64,000 nt of DNA from Clostridium sp. M62/1 (GTDB lineage Bacteria; Bacillota; Clostridia; Lachnospirales; Lachnospiraceae), in the NCBI RefSeq assembly GCF_020736365.1, contig NZ_CP085988.1, positions 2,548,001 through 2,612,000 on the forward strand, in the 5' to 3' direction. The notes beneath the pieces were generated by a model, which saw only the letters and a list, made by a program, of their open reading frames with translations, searched no databases and was not told the origin of the DNA. The position numbers and the translations under genes are program-made. Within the stretch, counting starts at the first letter, position 1. Each line of letters begins with the position of its first letter. This document shows, in pieces, positions 44,141 through 53,530 of the stretch.

Positions 44141-46309
44141 TTATTCATCCAGATCTACAAAATCAGGGCTGTCTCCTCTGTTTCTTCTGTCCGGACTGTT
44201 TCTCCTGTCCGGGCGGGGAGATGTTCTTCTTTGTGAGTAAGAATCCCTCTCTTCCGGATAGCCATAATTTCTCCCATAAGCCTCTCTTCGCCCGTTTTCT
44301 GTGGACGCAGACGGCCTCTGAGACTGAGGACGCCGCCTGATCTCCTCAAATTCCAGCTCCTGTTCTCTTCTGCTCTCCTGCATTCTGTCTCTGCCGGCCG
44401 CTGTTCTCTCCTGGGCCGGGCGGGTATATCCGCCCCTCCTGTGCTCCTCAGCTCTCTCCGGGCCGCGGTACGTCTCTCTGGTCATATCCGTCCTCTGGTT
44501 ACGCTCAGAGCGCTGTCCTCTTTCTTCCCTGGAAGCTGCCTCCTCATGTCTCGCTCTCTGGCTGTAAGATTCCGAGGCTTCTCTTCCGGAACCTTCACGC
44601 CGTGGAACTCTTGAAGGGGGAATCTCCCTGCAGGCTTCCTCTCTCCGCTCAGGACGCTTACCATTCCGGCTGAACTCTCCCGGTCTGCCCGCTTCCTCGC
44701 GCCTTTCAGAAGCGCTCTGCTGCTCTCGCCCGGCTGTCCGCCGTCCGTCTCCATAGCTCCTTGGAGCCTGGTTTTCTCCCTTTCCTGAAGGAGGTATCTG
44801 TCTAGGCGCCTCTGTTCCCTTTTTTCTGGAAGAAGCTCCCGGAGCCTGACTGCTGCCGCGGCTGCTGTCCTCCCCGTCATGATCCCCTCCCTTCTTTTTC
44901 AGAAGCAGGATCACCATCACAAGCAGAATCACGCAGACCGCGCCCAGGGCTACGATAATTACCAGACGCAGGCGGTACAGCTTATATATCTCATTGAATT
45001 CGTTGATATACGCCTCTACTTCCTCATCCGAGTAGGAACTCTGAATTGCCGGGTCCTCAAAGTATCTCTGAATCGTCTTCTCCCCTATATCATAACGGTA
45101 CAGGCCCTTCTCGCCGTTTTCATTCATACCGTAGACCACACAGTATCTCTGCTCCGTGTCAGTTGCCCACACCCAGCCCTCTACCTTGTAGTCTCCATTC
45201 AGCTGGATCGTTGTCTCTGAAAATCCTTCCGGTATTTCCACGCTGTCATCAATTGGAAGGACCGTTATATTCTTCTCGCTTACGTGGATCGTGGCATATG
45301 GAGCAAGCTCTCCCGACTCACTGTTGTAGAACCAGAAGCTTCCGGCTCCCCCTTCGTCCTGAAGGTAGATCACTGTCAAATCGCCGTTCACGCCTGCCAT
45401 GATTTCCGTATCCTGGTAGACAGCAGAGGAGGCTGTGTAGCCAGCCGGAAGCAGAGACTGGTCGAAGGACGAAGCCACGCTGTACTCTGTTCCGTCTATC
45501 TCTGCCTTCAGCTCTCCGACTACGGCCGCCTCTGTTTCTCCTGCGCTCTCGCTGGCCGTCTGAGCCTGACTCTCGCCGGCGGCGGCCTTTGTCACAGTGA
45601 TCGTATAATTTTTAACCGTTTTCCCGTCCTCAGCTGTTACCTTGCAGACCACCTGATTCTTACCCGGCTGCAGATTGCTGTCCCCGGATACCACCAGCTT
45701 TGCCTTGGAATCCTTTCTCTCTGCACTGACTGCAATTTTATTCACTTCTGCTCCCAAGCTCGCGGTGTAGGAGGTGACCTCCGGTGAAAAGGCCGGCGTA
45801 AGGGTTCCAGGTGAAATCTTTAAAGATGACAGAGAGGCCTCGCTGGAATAGGTAGACGGGGCCTGAACCTTTACAGCAGAATTTCCTGTGTGACTCACCG
45901 TCATAGCCTGCATATCCGCGTCATACAGTTCAGAGCTGCTGACGCTGATTGTAGTCTCTCCTGCCTGCAGAGCCTTAAATTTCAGACTGAAATCAAAACT
46001 CTTTGTATTGGCAGAGTCCATAGTTCCCACAAGGCGCACCGTCCCTGCACCGCCGTTGGCATTGTTTCCGCTGACAAATTCTATCACAGCAGGATCATAG
46101 GAGAGAACTATATCCGCCCCTCCCATGTTTCCATCTGTCGTGGCAGCTTTCACTGTCACAGTAAACTCTGTCCCCACTGCCGGTTTTGGATCATTAAAAG
46201 TGATCTTTGCTGTCGCAGCAAAAGCCGTCAAAATCTGAAAGGGCATCACTGCCGCCATCACGAAGGCGGCGATGAAGCATATGGCAAAATTTCTGATTCT
46301 TCTGTTCAT
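44141..46309 (-). CDS. Membrane-anchored surface protein with cohesin domain
   Basis: A 722-residue protein. It has a signal peptide (to TAFAA), a cohesin-type domain at ~33-150 (VGTEFTVTVKAATTDGNMGG, then DIVLSYDPAVIEFVSG), a cadherin-like beta-sandwich domain at ~157-240 and an extracellular domain of unknown type (~260-440). One transmembrane helix (~445-468, VIIVALGAVCVILLVMVILL) leads to a 250-residue cytoplasmic tail dominated by Arg, Glu, Ser and Pro. Cohesins bind dockerins. The upstream gene, 20 bases away on the same strand, encodes a secreted glucosaminidase ending in a dockerin. The pair is therefore a candidate anchor and cargo. Confidence 0.85.
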   Translation of the reverse strand: MNRRIRNFAICFIAAFVMAAVMPFQILTAFAATAKITFNDPKPAVGTEFTVTVKAATTDGNMGGADIVLSYDPAVIEFVSGNNANGGAGTVRLVGTMDSANTKSFDFSLKFKALQAGETTISVSSSELYDADMQAMTVSHTGNSAVKVQAPSTYSSEASLSSLKISPGTLTPAFSPEVTSYTASLGAEVNKIAVSAERKDSKAKLVVSGDSNLQPGKNQVVCKVTAEDGKTVKNYTITVTKAAAGESQAQTASESAGETEAAVVGELKAEIDGTEYSVASSFDQSLLPAGYTASSAVYQDTEIMAGVNGDLTVIYLQDEGGAGSFWFYNSESGELAPYATIHVSEKNITVLPIDDSVEIPEGFSETTIQLNGDYKVEGWVWATDTEQRYCVVYGMNENGEKGLYRYDIGEKTIQRYFEDPAIQSSYSDEEVEAYINEFNEIYKLYRLRLVIIVALGAVCVILLVMVILLLKKKGGDHDGEDSSRGSSQAPGASSRKKGTEAPRQIPPSGKGENQAPRSYGDGRRTAGREQQSASERREEAGRPGEFSRNGKRPERREEACREIPPSRVPRREGSGREASESYSQRARHEEAASREERGQRSERNQRTDMTRETYRGPERAEEHRRGGYTRPAQERTAAGRDRMQESRREQELEFEEIRRRPQSQRPSASTENGRREAYGRNYGYPEERDSYSQRRTSPRPDRRNSPDRRNRGDSPDFVDLDE

Positions 46310-46329
46310 ACTTACTCCCGTCTAGTTTA

Positions 46330-48948
46330 TCAACTCAGCTTTTCAATTCCCAGCACATCTCTCTGCATAGCCAGGACATCTGTAATGTCAATCTTCCCGT
46401 TTCCATTTATGTCCGAGGCCTTCTCGCAGGCTCCTGCCAGGGAGCCAAGCCCTAAAATATGACGCTGGGCATTCAAAATATCCAGCACATTCAGTTTGCC
46501 GTCCCCGGTATTGTCGCCCCGGACAACCACCGTATATCTGGCTGCCGGTTCTCCGTCTGAACCGTAGGTCTGCACCAGATTTCCCGTGCCTACATTCCCC
46601 GTCACTTCCGCGCCGGAGGAATTGTATACTTTTACGATGGTTCCGGCTCCCTCCGACTGCATCTGGGAAGCCAGGGCAGCAGCCGAAGTCTGGGCTGCCA
46701 CTGTCCTGTAGCCGTCAGAGTTCTGGTAGCCGGCGTTCTGCCCTGGTGCAGCTGAGGAAGAGCCAGCGCTATCCGGCCCCTGAATCCCGGAACTGTTCTC
46801 CTCTTGGCCGAAGCTTCCCACGCTTCCGTCCGGCGCTATGGGTTCCACAGCTCCGTTTCCGGTTCCGCCCGGAGCTGCAGACTGTCCTCCCGTTCCCTCC
46901 GAGCCGGAATTTCCAGTACCCGAACTTCCTGAGCTTCCCGGAGGTCCTACTATCTCCACGCTCGTATCCTGGCCGGGACCTGCAGTACCTCCAGGACCGA
47001 TTCCTCCTCCGGAAGATACTCCGCTGTCAATGGAATCGGAATAGGTCGGCCCGTTATTCTGTCTGACCACATGGATAACATAGTTTCTCACATGTCCGTT
47101 TTCTGCTGTCACGGAGACGGTAATATCGTTGATTCCGCTTTGCAGGGCAACGGTTCCTGTTCCGCTTACAGTTGCCTTGGAGTCAATGGCAGATGCCTCC
47201 ACCGTTACACTCTCAACTGACGGATCCACAATCAAATCATAAGATTCTGTATCTCTGCTGAAGGTAGGCGTGAGGGCAAAGCCGTCTACACCCAGTCCTG
47301 AAAGCTTGTTGTTGGGGCTTCCATCCAGGGTGGGCTGTGCGCAGGCTGTGTCAGGCATATTGTTAAATACGGGAATGGAAAATTCCAGAGCCGTATTTTT
47401 CAAAGATGCAATCTTGGCAAGCTCTGCTCCCTCGGACGCCGCTGCCTGTACATTTGTCATATACTGATGGGTGTAGGGACTGCTTCCCTGCACATTGAAT
47501 TTTTTCAGGTATAAGGTATCCTGACCGCGGTTTAAGTAATTTTCTGCATACCATTTTGCTCCGCCCAGAATGGATTTCTCCCTGGTATTCCAGGGACGCC
47601 CGTAGCTTCCAGACTGGGATACCCACCAGAGTCCTCTTTCCACTGCGCTCATGGAGCCGGACTGGTATGCCTCGATATTAAAGAAATTATAATATCCCGT
47701 ATAGCCGGACACCGTGCCGGAAATACTGCGCCCCGTTCCCTGTTTCCCCTGCTCCACCAGGATCATGGAGGCGATAATATACGGGCTCACACCTGACTGG
47801 GCAGCGGCGTCCATGATAATATCTACATAGGGACGCCCCTCTGAGGAGCCGCCTGTAGCGGATTCTGAATTTCCCTGACTGCCGTTTTCGCTGCTTGTGC
47901 CCTCCATTCCCGGGCCATATGCGGTTACCAGGTTCACCGGACGGCTGACCGCAGAGAGAACGGGTTCTTCATCTGCATACCGGAAAGATGCCTCAGCCGC
48001 CGCTCCGGGGCCTCCTGTCTGTCCTGGAGCAATCTCCCCCCCATCCGGACTTCCTCCTGAGCCTGTCCCGCTGCCGGAGCTTTGAGAGTCTCCGCCTGGC
48101 CCGCCGGATGAGCCTCCCGAACCGGAACCGCTCTGGTCACTTCCTCTGCTGCCGGATGCTCCGCCCGGAGCCGCTGTTCCCTCAAGAAAGGTTCCGGCCA
48201 CCATATCTGCAAGGCCCTCCTTCGAATGAATGGAAGAGTCATAGGCCTGATCCATAAACTGATATATGTAGGTTTCATTGAGAAAATTTCTCGGATCCAT
48301 ATAGTAGCTGATAATGTCTCGGGATGCTGCTACCCAGGAACTCCCGTCAAAGCCGGGCCATGTTCCCGTAGACCAGTCATAAGCTCCTGTTTCCGTTGAC
48401 TTCCATGAAGAAATGCTGCTTCTGGCTACAAGATTTCTCGTAATCTTGCTCTCCTCGTCCACTGCCGTATTCCAGTCCAGTCCTGTCTGAAAAGCTGTAA
48501 AACGCCAGTTTGGATACTTGGCGTGCAGTTCCCGAAGCCCCTGCTTATAACTCTCCGGAAATCCCTGCTGTGTCATGTAGGATTCAAAGTTGCTGTCCAC
48601 CGGCACATTCTGGGAAGCCAGTTTGATATACTGACTGGACACATAGCCTGTGGTCTGCGCCCCCTGGCTCCCTGTAAAACGGATCTTATACCAGAGGACT
48701 CCGTCTGACGCTGTCTCCTCACCGATTACGGTCACTGAAGAACCGTTGGACAGTCTGGCAACTGTCCTGTAGCCGGTTCCTGCCCCGCTTCTCACATTCA
48801 GGCTTGAGGCAATCACTGACCCCTGTTTTTCCGCGTAGGCAAAGGTTCTCAGGGAAAATGTCGGCTCCAGAATGCTCAGGCAAGTCCCGAATGCCAGAAC
48901 ACAGCTCAGAAGAAATGCCATTCCCCTTTTGTATACTGATTTTTTCAT
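46330..48948 (-). CDS. Secreted SH3b-glucosaminidase with C-terminal dockerin
   Basis: An 872-residue protein. A signal peptide (to FAYA) is followed by an SH3b domain (~45-112, SLNVRSGAGTGYRTVARL) and a LytD-type N-acetylglucosaminidase (~120-530) with catalytic Glu in ASMILVEQGKQGTG (~399) and GYTGYYNFFNIEAY. The glucosaminidase is interrupted at ~258-371 by a Gly/Ser-rich insert. Then come a cadherin-like domain (~550-640), a long G/S/P linker and a type-I dockerin with two Ca-binding repeats (GDNTGDGKLNVLDILNAQRH, SDINGNGKIDITDVLAMQRD). It cleaves peptidoglycan glycans. ATG at 48948 follows GGTGGGAG. The dockerin may bind the cohesin of the next gene. Confidence 0.88.
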   Translation of the reverse strand: MKKSVYKRGMAFLLSCVLAFGTCLSILEPTFSLRTFAYAEKQGSVIASSLNVRSGAGTGYRTVARLSNGSSVTVIGEETASDGVLWYKIRFTGSQGAQTTGYVSSQYIKLASQNVPVDSNFESYMTQQGFPESYKQGLRELHAKYPNWRFTAFQTGLDWNTAVDEESKITRNLVARSSISSWKSTETGAYDWSTGTWPGFDGSSWVAASRDIISYYMDPRNFLNETYIYQFMDQAYDSSIHSKEGLADMVAGTFLEGTAAPGGASGSRGSDQSGSGSGGSSGGPGGDSQSSGSGTGSGGSPDGGEIAPGQTGGPGAAAEASFRYADEEPVLSAVSRPVNLVTAYGPGMEGTSSENGSQGNSESATGGSSEGRPYVDIIMDAAAQSGVSPYIIASMILVEQGKQGTGRSISGTVSGYTGYYNFFNIEAYQSGSMSAVERGLWWVSQSGSYGRPWNTREKSILGGAKWYAENYLNRGQDTLYLKKFNVQGSSPYTHQYMTNVQAAASEGAELAKIASLKNTALEFSIPVFNNMPDTACAQPTLDGSPNNKLSGLGVDGFALTPTFSRDTESYDLIVDPSVESVTVEASAIDSKATVSGTGTVALQSGINDITVSVTAENGHVRNYVIHVVRQNNGPTYSDSIDSGVSSGGGIGPGGTAGPGQDTSVEIVGPPGSSGSSGTGNSGSEGTGGQSAAPGGTGNGAVEPIAPDGSVGSFGQEENSSGIQGPDSAGSSSAAPGQNAGYQNSDGYRTVAAQTSAAALASQMQSEGAGTIVKVYNSSGAEVTGNVGTGNLVQTYGSDGEPAARYTVVVRGDNTGDGKLNVLDILNAQRHILGLGSLAGACEKASDINGNGKIDITDVLAMQRDVLGIEKLS

Positions 48949-49081
48949 CTGTCTATCTCCCACCTGATGGTATCTCACTTGTTTGTCGCGAGCTTTGCTC
49001 TGCTTCGTCTGCGCGGCAGGCAGCCTGTATCCAGGCTGCTCTCAAGCTGTTCATCTTTGCCAATCTTTTGGCATTATATCC

Positions 49082-49111
49082 ATTATAATGAAAACAACCA
49101 TTATATGTCAA
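49082..49111 (-). promoter_or_regulatory. Strong sigma-A promoter of the dockerin-cohesin operon
   Basis: On the minus strand TTGACA (49111-49106) and TATAAT (49087-49082), both perfect consensus, are 18 bases apart. They lie about 135 bases upstream of the start codon. Confidence 0.75.
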
Positions 49112-49303
49112 CTGTGTGAACGAAACTTCACAGAATATCAGATATTTGAAATAATCTGTAATATTTTCTTAATATTTTCCATTTTTATGCTCATACTGCC
49201 TGTTTCATCCAAATCCCGCTGGTAACTCCCAATAACTATATATATGCTTTTTCTGGAAAATCATTCCTGCCTGAAGATAAAATCTTTCTCACTTTTTTCC
49301 CAG

Positions 49304-49350
49304 AAAAAGGACAGCATGTCCGGGAAAATTCTTCCCCAGACATGCTGCCC
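49304..49350 (-). terminator. Terminator of the decarboxylase operon
   Basis: On the minus strand GGGCAGCATGTC pairs with GACATGCTGTCC and is followed by TTTTTCTGG. It lies 86 bases after the oadA-like stop. Confidence 0.8.
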
Positions 49351-49435
49351 TTTGTTTCTCTCCAATTATCCTGCTTTTTTCTGCAGGCATCTTCCGGCAC
49401 GCCTATTGTGCCTGACTTGCTCTCTGTGTTTTTGC

Positions 49436-50848
49436 TTATACAGGGTAAGCCTTGTTTGCGCGGTCAGCAGCCTTCGGATCAACGCCTGTCTTCTGAGCCT
49501 CTCTGTACTCAAAGAATTCCTTTGCCACCTGGGGGAACAGAGCGTATGTCAGCACATCCTCATCCTGTGTCTTCCACTGGGACATCTCAGACTCCAGCTT
49601 TTTCAGCTGCGGCTCAATCAGATCTGCCGGCCGGCAGGTAATCGGCTCTGCCTTGCCAATGGCTTTCTTCTGAACCTCCGGGTTAAATGGCTTTACGGTC
49701 TGTCCAAATTCTCCCATCAGGAGCTTTTTGGATTCCTTTGTAAACATCTTATATCTCTCTCCCATCAGCACATTCAACACAGCCTGTGTTCCCACAATCT
49801 GAGAAGACGGGGTTACAAGCGGCGGCTCTCCGAAATCCTTTCTCACTCTCGGAATTTCCTGCAGCACGTCATAGTATTTGTCCTCTGCATGAGCCTCCTT
49901 AAGCTGGGAAACCAGGTTGGACAGCATTCCTCCCGGAACCTGATAGCGCAGCGTGTTGATATCCACACCGAGCACCTTTGTATTCATAAGTCCGCTCTTT
50001 AAGGCTTCCTCACGCATTGGGCGGAAGTAATCAGCGATCTCTGCCAGGGCCTCTTTATTGAGTCCTGTATCATATGGAGTATTGCTGAAGGTTTCCACCA
50101 TCACCTCGGTAGCCGGCTGGCTGGTTCCGAGAGCGAACGGTGAGATAGCTGTGTCAATAATGTCGCATCCTGACTCTACTGCCTTTAAATAAGTCATGGA
50201 TGCCACACCGGATGTATAGTGAGTGTGCAGATCAATCGGAAGCTTTGTAGACTCCTTGAGTGCTGTTACCAGCTCCTCTGCCGCATAAGGAGTCAGAAGG
50301 CCTGCCATATCCTTGATACACAGAGAATCTGCTCCCATATCCTCGATCTCTTTGGCAATGTTCTTCCAGTAATCCAGGGTATAGGCATCTCCCAGCGTAT
50401 AAGAAAGGGCTACCTGTGCATGTCCCTTCTCCTTATTAGCTGCTTTAACCGCTGTCTTTAAGTTCCTGATATCATTTAAGCAGTCGAAAATACGGATAAT
50501 GTCAATTCCGTTTGCAATGGACTTCTGCACAAAGTACTCTACCACATCGTCAGCATAGTGGTTGTAGCCCAAAATATTCTGTCCGCGGAAAAGCATCTGG
50601 AGCTTCGTGTTTTTAAATCCGGCTCTCAGCTTGCGCAGTCTCTCCCACGGATCTTCTTTCAGGAAACGGAGGGAAGCGTCGAAGGTAGCTCCTCCCCAGC
50701 ACTCCACTGCATGATACCCCACCTTATCCATCTTGTCGATGATGGGAAGCATCTGCTCTGTTGTCATCCTAGTGGCGATCAGAGACTGGTGGGCGTCACG
50801 CAGGACAGTTTCCACAATCTTGACCGGCTTTTTCTCTATCTTAGCCAT
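49436..50848 (-). CDS. oadA: Oxaloacetate decarboxylase alpha-like carboxyltransferase (5S-type)
   Basis: A 470-residue protein of the DRE-TIM family (ETVLRDAHQSLIATRM at the start; CWGGATFDASLRFLKEDPW; metal site DLHTHYTSG). It transfers CO2 between pyruvate/oxaloacetate and biotin. It lacks the C-terminal biotin domain of classical OadA; the biotin carrier is a separate gene (52069-52512). It is the last gene of the cluster. Confidence 0.92.
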   Translation of the reverse strand: MAKIEKKPVKIVETVLRDAHQSLIATRMTTEQMLPIIDKMDKVGYHAVECWGGATFDASLRFLKEDPWERLRKLRAGFKNTKLQMLFRGQNILGYNHYADDVVEYFVQKSIANGIDIIRIFDCLNDIRNLKTAVKAANKEKGHAQVALSYTLGDAYTLDYWKNIAKEIEDMGADSLCIKDMAGLLTPYAAEELVTALKESTKLPIDLHTHYTSGVASMTYLKAVESGCDIIDTAISPFALGTSQPATEVMVETFSNTPYDTGLNKEALAEIADYFRPMREEALKSGLMNTKVLGVDINTLRYQVPGGMLSNLVSQLKEAHAEDKYYDVLQEIPRVRKDFGEPPLVTPSSQIVGTQAVLNVLMGERYKMFTKESKKLLMGEFGQTVKPFNPEVQKKAIGKAEPITCRPADLIEPQLKKLESEMSQWKTQDEDVLTYALFPQVAKEFFEYREAQKTGVDPKAADRANKAYPV

Positions 50849-50889
50849 GAATTTCTTTACCTCCTCAAATCATTTTCACTTTCGCTTCG

Positions 50890-52038
50890 TTATACTCCGA
50901 AGATTGCCATGAAGGTTCCGGCGGCTACGGCAGTTCCGATTACGCCGGCTACGTTCGGGCCCATGGCGTGCATCAGCAGGAAGTTCGTCGGATCAGCCTC
51001 AGCTCCAACCTTCTGAGATACGCGGGCCGCCATGGGAACTGCAGATACACCGGCTGAACCGATCAGCGGGTTGACCTTTCCGTGAGTAGCCTTGCACATA
51101 ATCTTTCCGAACAGGACTCCTGCCGCTGTACCGAAGGCAAATGCTACAAGGCCAAGGATTACGATATAGATCGTTTCCTTGTTTAAGAATGCCTCTGCGC
51201 TTGTGGTTGCTCCCACAGAGGTACCCAGAAAAATAACCACGATGTACATCAGGGCGTTGGAAGCTGTTTCTGTAAGCTGCTTTACAACACCGCACTCTCT
51301 GAACAGGTTTCCGAGCATCAGCATTCCTACAAGAGGAGCCGTTGTCGGAAGAATTAGGCATACTACCACCGTTACGATGATCGGGAACAGAATCTTTTCC
51401 AGCTTGGAAACGTGACGAAGCTGCTCCATCTTTATTTTTCTTTCTTCCTCTGTTGTGAAAAGCTTCATAATCGGAGGCTGGATAATCGGTACAAGAGCCA
51501 TATAGGAGTATGCCGCAACAGCAATGGGGCCCATCAGTCCTGTCTGCCCCAGCTTTCCTGCCAGGAAGATAGAGGTCGGGCCGTCGGCACCTCCGATAAT
51601 GGAAATCGCGGCAGCAGCCTTATCGTTAAAGCCCATAAAGATTGCAAGGAAATATGCAGCATAAATACCGAACTGAGCCGCCGCTCCCAGAAGGAAGCTG
51701 GACGGGTTTGCTATCAGAGGACCGAAGTCTGTCATAGCACCTACTCCCATGAAAATCAGGGAAGGCAGAATACTCCACTCATCAAGCAGATAGAAGTAAT
51801 GGAGAAGGCCTCCTACTCCGTTTGACGATTCTTCAATCGACATCATAATATCCGGATAGATATTTACAAGCAGCATACCGAAGGAAATCGGAACTAAAAG
51901 AAGCGGTTCAAACCCCTTCTTGATGGCAAGAAAGAGAAAAACAAATGCCACCAGAATCATGATCAGGTTTCCAAAGGTTAAATTAAAGAATGCTGTCTGA
52001 TGAAGAAGATTATTCAATGTTGATGTTATATATTCCAT
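50890..52038 (-). CDS. oadB: Sodium-ion-translocating decarboxylase beta subunit
   Basis: A 382-residue membrane protein with about nine to eleven hydrophobic segments. Characteristic stretches are [19 protein letters not shown] and [19 protein letters not shown]. It removes CO2 from carboxybiotin and exports sodium. The ATG at 52038 follows GGAGGG; nine more codons upstream are open but unlikely. Whether it serves oxaloacetate or methylmalonyl-CoA is decided by the partner transferases, and both kinds are encoded here. Confidence 0.93.
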   Translation of the reverse strand: MEYITSTLNNLLHQTAFFNLTFGNLIMILVAFVFLFLAIKKGFEPLLLVPISFGMLLVNIYPDIMMSIEESSNGVGGLLHYFYLLDEWSILPSLIFMGVGAMTDFGPLIANPSSFLLGAAAQFGIYAAYFLAIFMGFNDKAAAAISIIGGADGPTSIFLAGKLGQTGLMGPIAVAAYSYMALVPIIQPPIMKLFTTEEERKIKMEQLRHVSKLEKILFPIIVTVVVCLILPTTAPLVGMLMLGNLFRECGVVKQLTETASNALMYIVVIFLGTSVGATTSAEAFLNKETIYIVILGLVAFAFGTAAGVLFGKIMCKATHGKVNPLIGSAGVSAVPMAARVSQKVGAEADPTNFLLMHAMGPNVAGVIGTAVAAGTFMAIFGV

Positions 52039-52068
52039 ATTAATCCCTCCAAACGGATTTCGCATTCA

Positions 52069-52512
52069 TTAGTTTAATGTTGCAAGAGTTGCACCCGGCT
52101 CTACCATCTCGCCTACTGTTACGTTAATGCTGGCCACTGTTCCGTCCTCCGGAGCCACAATCTCGTTTTCCATCTTCATGGCCTCGAGAATCAGGATTAC
52201 CTGGCCTCTCTTTACTGCTGCTCCCACAGAAGTCTTAATTCCCAGAATCTTTCCTGGCATTGGAGCTGATACTGTGACAGAACCTGCTGCTGGGGCGGCT
52301 GCCGGAGCTGGCGCTGCTGCTGGGGCCGGGGCCGGAGCGGCTGCTGGTGCAGGAGCTGGCGCTGGCGCCGCTGCTGGGGCCGGTGCTGCCGGAGCGGCTG
52401 CTGGTGCAGGAGCTGGCGCGGCTGCCTTAGGTGCAGAAGCCTTGCCTGTAAATCCCTCCTCTACTGTTACCTCATAGACATTTCCATTTACTGTGATTGT
52501 ATAGTTTTTCAT
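52069..52512 (-). CDS. Biotin carboxyl carrier subunit with Ala/Pro linker
   Basis: A 147-residue protein: a short N-terminal beta part, an Ala/Pro-only linker of ~45 residues and a biotinyl domain with the biotin lysine in EAMKMENEI. It shuttles carboxybiotin between the transferases and the beta subunit. GGAGGAAGAA precedes two ATGs at 52515 and 52512; either may start the protein. The linker is also highly repetitive at the DNA level. Confidence 0.93.
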   Translation of the reverse strand: MKNYTITVNGNVYEVTVEEGFTGKASAPKAAAPAPAPAAAPAAPAPAAAPAPAPAPAAAPAPAPAAAPAPAAAPAAGSVTVSAPMPGKILGIKTSVGAAVKRGQVILILEAMKMENEIVAPEDGTVASINVTVGEMVEPGATLATLN

Positions 52513-52544
52513 CATTTCTTCCTCCTGATTGATACAGTCTGATT

Positions 52545-53513
52545 CTAAGCTCTCTTCCAGTTAGAGCCTGATTTTCTTCTGATAGAACGGACAACCAGTC
52601 CCTCAACAGGAACATTCTGCGCTGCTGAGATAGCTGCCGTAATTACAGCCACAAGTTCCAGATCGTCTGCCAGATTCTCCTGGGACGCTGCCGGTGCTGA
52701 AACATCCGGTGCTTTCGCCTGAACCGGAACGGCCACAGCTTTGATCGAAGCGGGAGCTGCTGCCGGGGCCGGGGCTGGGGCTGGAGCTGGGGCTGAAGCC
52801 GGAGCCACTGCTGGCGCTGGTGCTGGGGCCGGAACCGGGGCTGGAGCTGGGGCCGCTGTCTTCTCGGCTGCCTTCTCCTTCCTCTTTTTCTCCCAGTCAT
52901 TGACAATCTTCAAACGGCCGATAATGAAACTGATGAAGATCAGAACGATAAATACCGTTCCCATGCCCATAATCATATTTAAGAACGCTTTTTCCAGCTT
53001 TTCTCCAATCGTAAACTCTGGCGTAAATGTCATTTCAGTAACAGTGAGAACACTGCCGCCATACTGGTCTTCCTGCGCCTCGGCTGTCAGGACAAAATTC
53101 ATATCCCGCTTCTCATAGACGACTGTCATATCGATCTCGTATGTGTCTTCATCTGCAGCCGTTACCTCAAGGGCTTTCTCTCCGCTTGCCTCGTCTGCTC
53201 TGATCAGCGGAGCGCCTGTTTCATCTACCTCAAGGCTTCCCAGATCCTCTTTTACAGATTTCCAGGATGACAGCGCTGTAGCAATTACGGTGTTGTCTGT
53301 CTTTTCTGCTCTCTTAATCTGCTCGTCCAGCTCCTCGTCACTGTATCCGGCAAAGGTTGAAAGATACTGTCCCGCTCCGTTTACGAGCGTCTCCCGTATC
53401 TCATCCGTGAGCTCAGCTGAGCTGGTTTCCTCGCTTTTCGTGCAGCCGGACAGAACAAAGAAGCAGGTTATTGTGCATAATACAAGCAGTAACCGTTTAA
53501 TATTCTGTTTCAT
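52545..53513 (-). CDS. OadG-family (gamma/delta) subunit, lipoprotein form
   Basis: A 322-residue protein. The signal peptide has a lipobox (FFVLSGC-TKSEE, residue ~24). An extracellular ~140-residue domain precedes one transmembrane helix (~178-198, MGTVFIVLIFISFIIGRLKI), then an Ala/Pro linker and a conserved C-terminus (DLELVAVITAAISAAQ, then RSIRRKSGSNWKRA). The helix plus C-terminal end are the OadG/MmdD-like part that tethers the soluble transferases to the beta subunit. The lipid-anchored extracellular domain is an unusual N-terminal extension. Confidence 0.82.
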   Translation of the reverse strand: MKQNIKRLLLVLCTITCFFVLSGCTKSEETSSAELTDEIRETLVNGAGQYLSTFAGYSDEELDEQIKRAEKTDNTVIATALSSWKSVKEDLGSLEVDETGAPLIRADEASGEKALEVTAADEDTYEIDMTVVYEKRDMNFVLTAEAQEDQYGGSVLTVTEMTFTPEFTIGEKLEKAFLNMIMGMGTVFIVLIFISFIIGRLKIVNDWEKKRKEKAAEKTAAPAPAPVPAPAPAPAVAPASAPAPAPAPAPAAAPASIKAVAVPVQAKAPDVSAPAASQENLADDLELVAVITAAISAAQNVPVEGLVVRSIRRKSGSNWKRA

Positions 53514-53530
53514 AGATTTGTCACCTCGTC

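Larger units (their letters stand above)
48949..49435 (-). other. Leader of the dockerin gene and intergenic region to oadA
   Basis: The minus-strand leader from about 49075 to 48949 contains CAGCCTG/CAGGCTG and GAGC/GCTC hairpins but no riboswitch core that I recognise. The promoter is at 49082-49111. The rest up to 49435 is AT-rich and holds the oadA terminator (49304-49350). Confidence 0.5.

Noticed and set aside
48949..49075. c-di-GMP or c-di-AMP riboswitch upstream of the glucosaminidase gene
   Set aside because: The conserved cores of GEMM and ydaO-type riboswitches are not present; only generic hairpins are seen.
52127..52477. Gly/Ala-rich frame on the plus strand opposite the biotin carrier
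   Set aside because: It is the antisense of the Ala/Pro linker; its composition is explained by the repeated codons of the real gene and it lacks a ribosome binding site.
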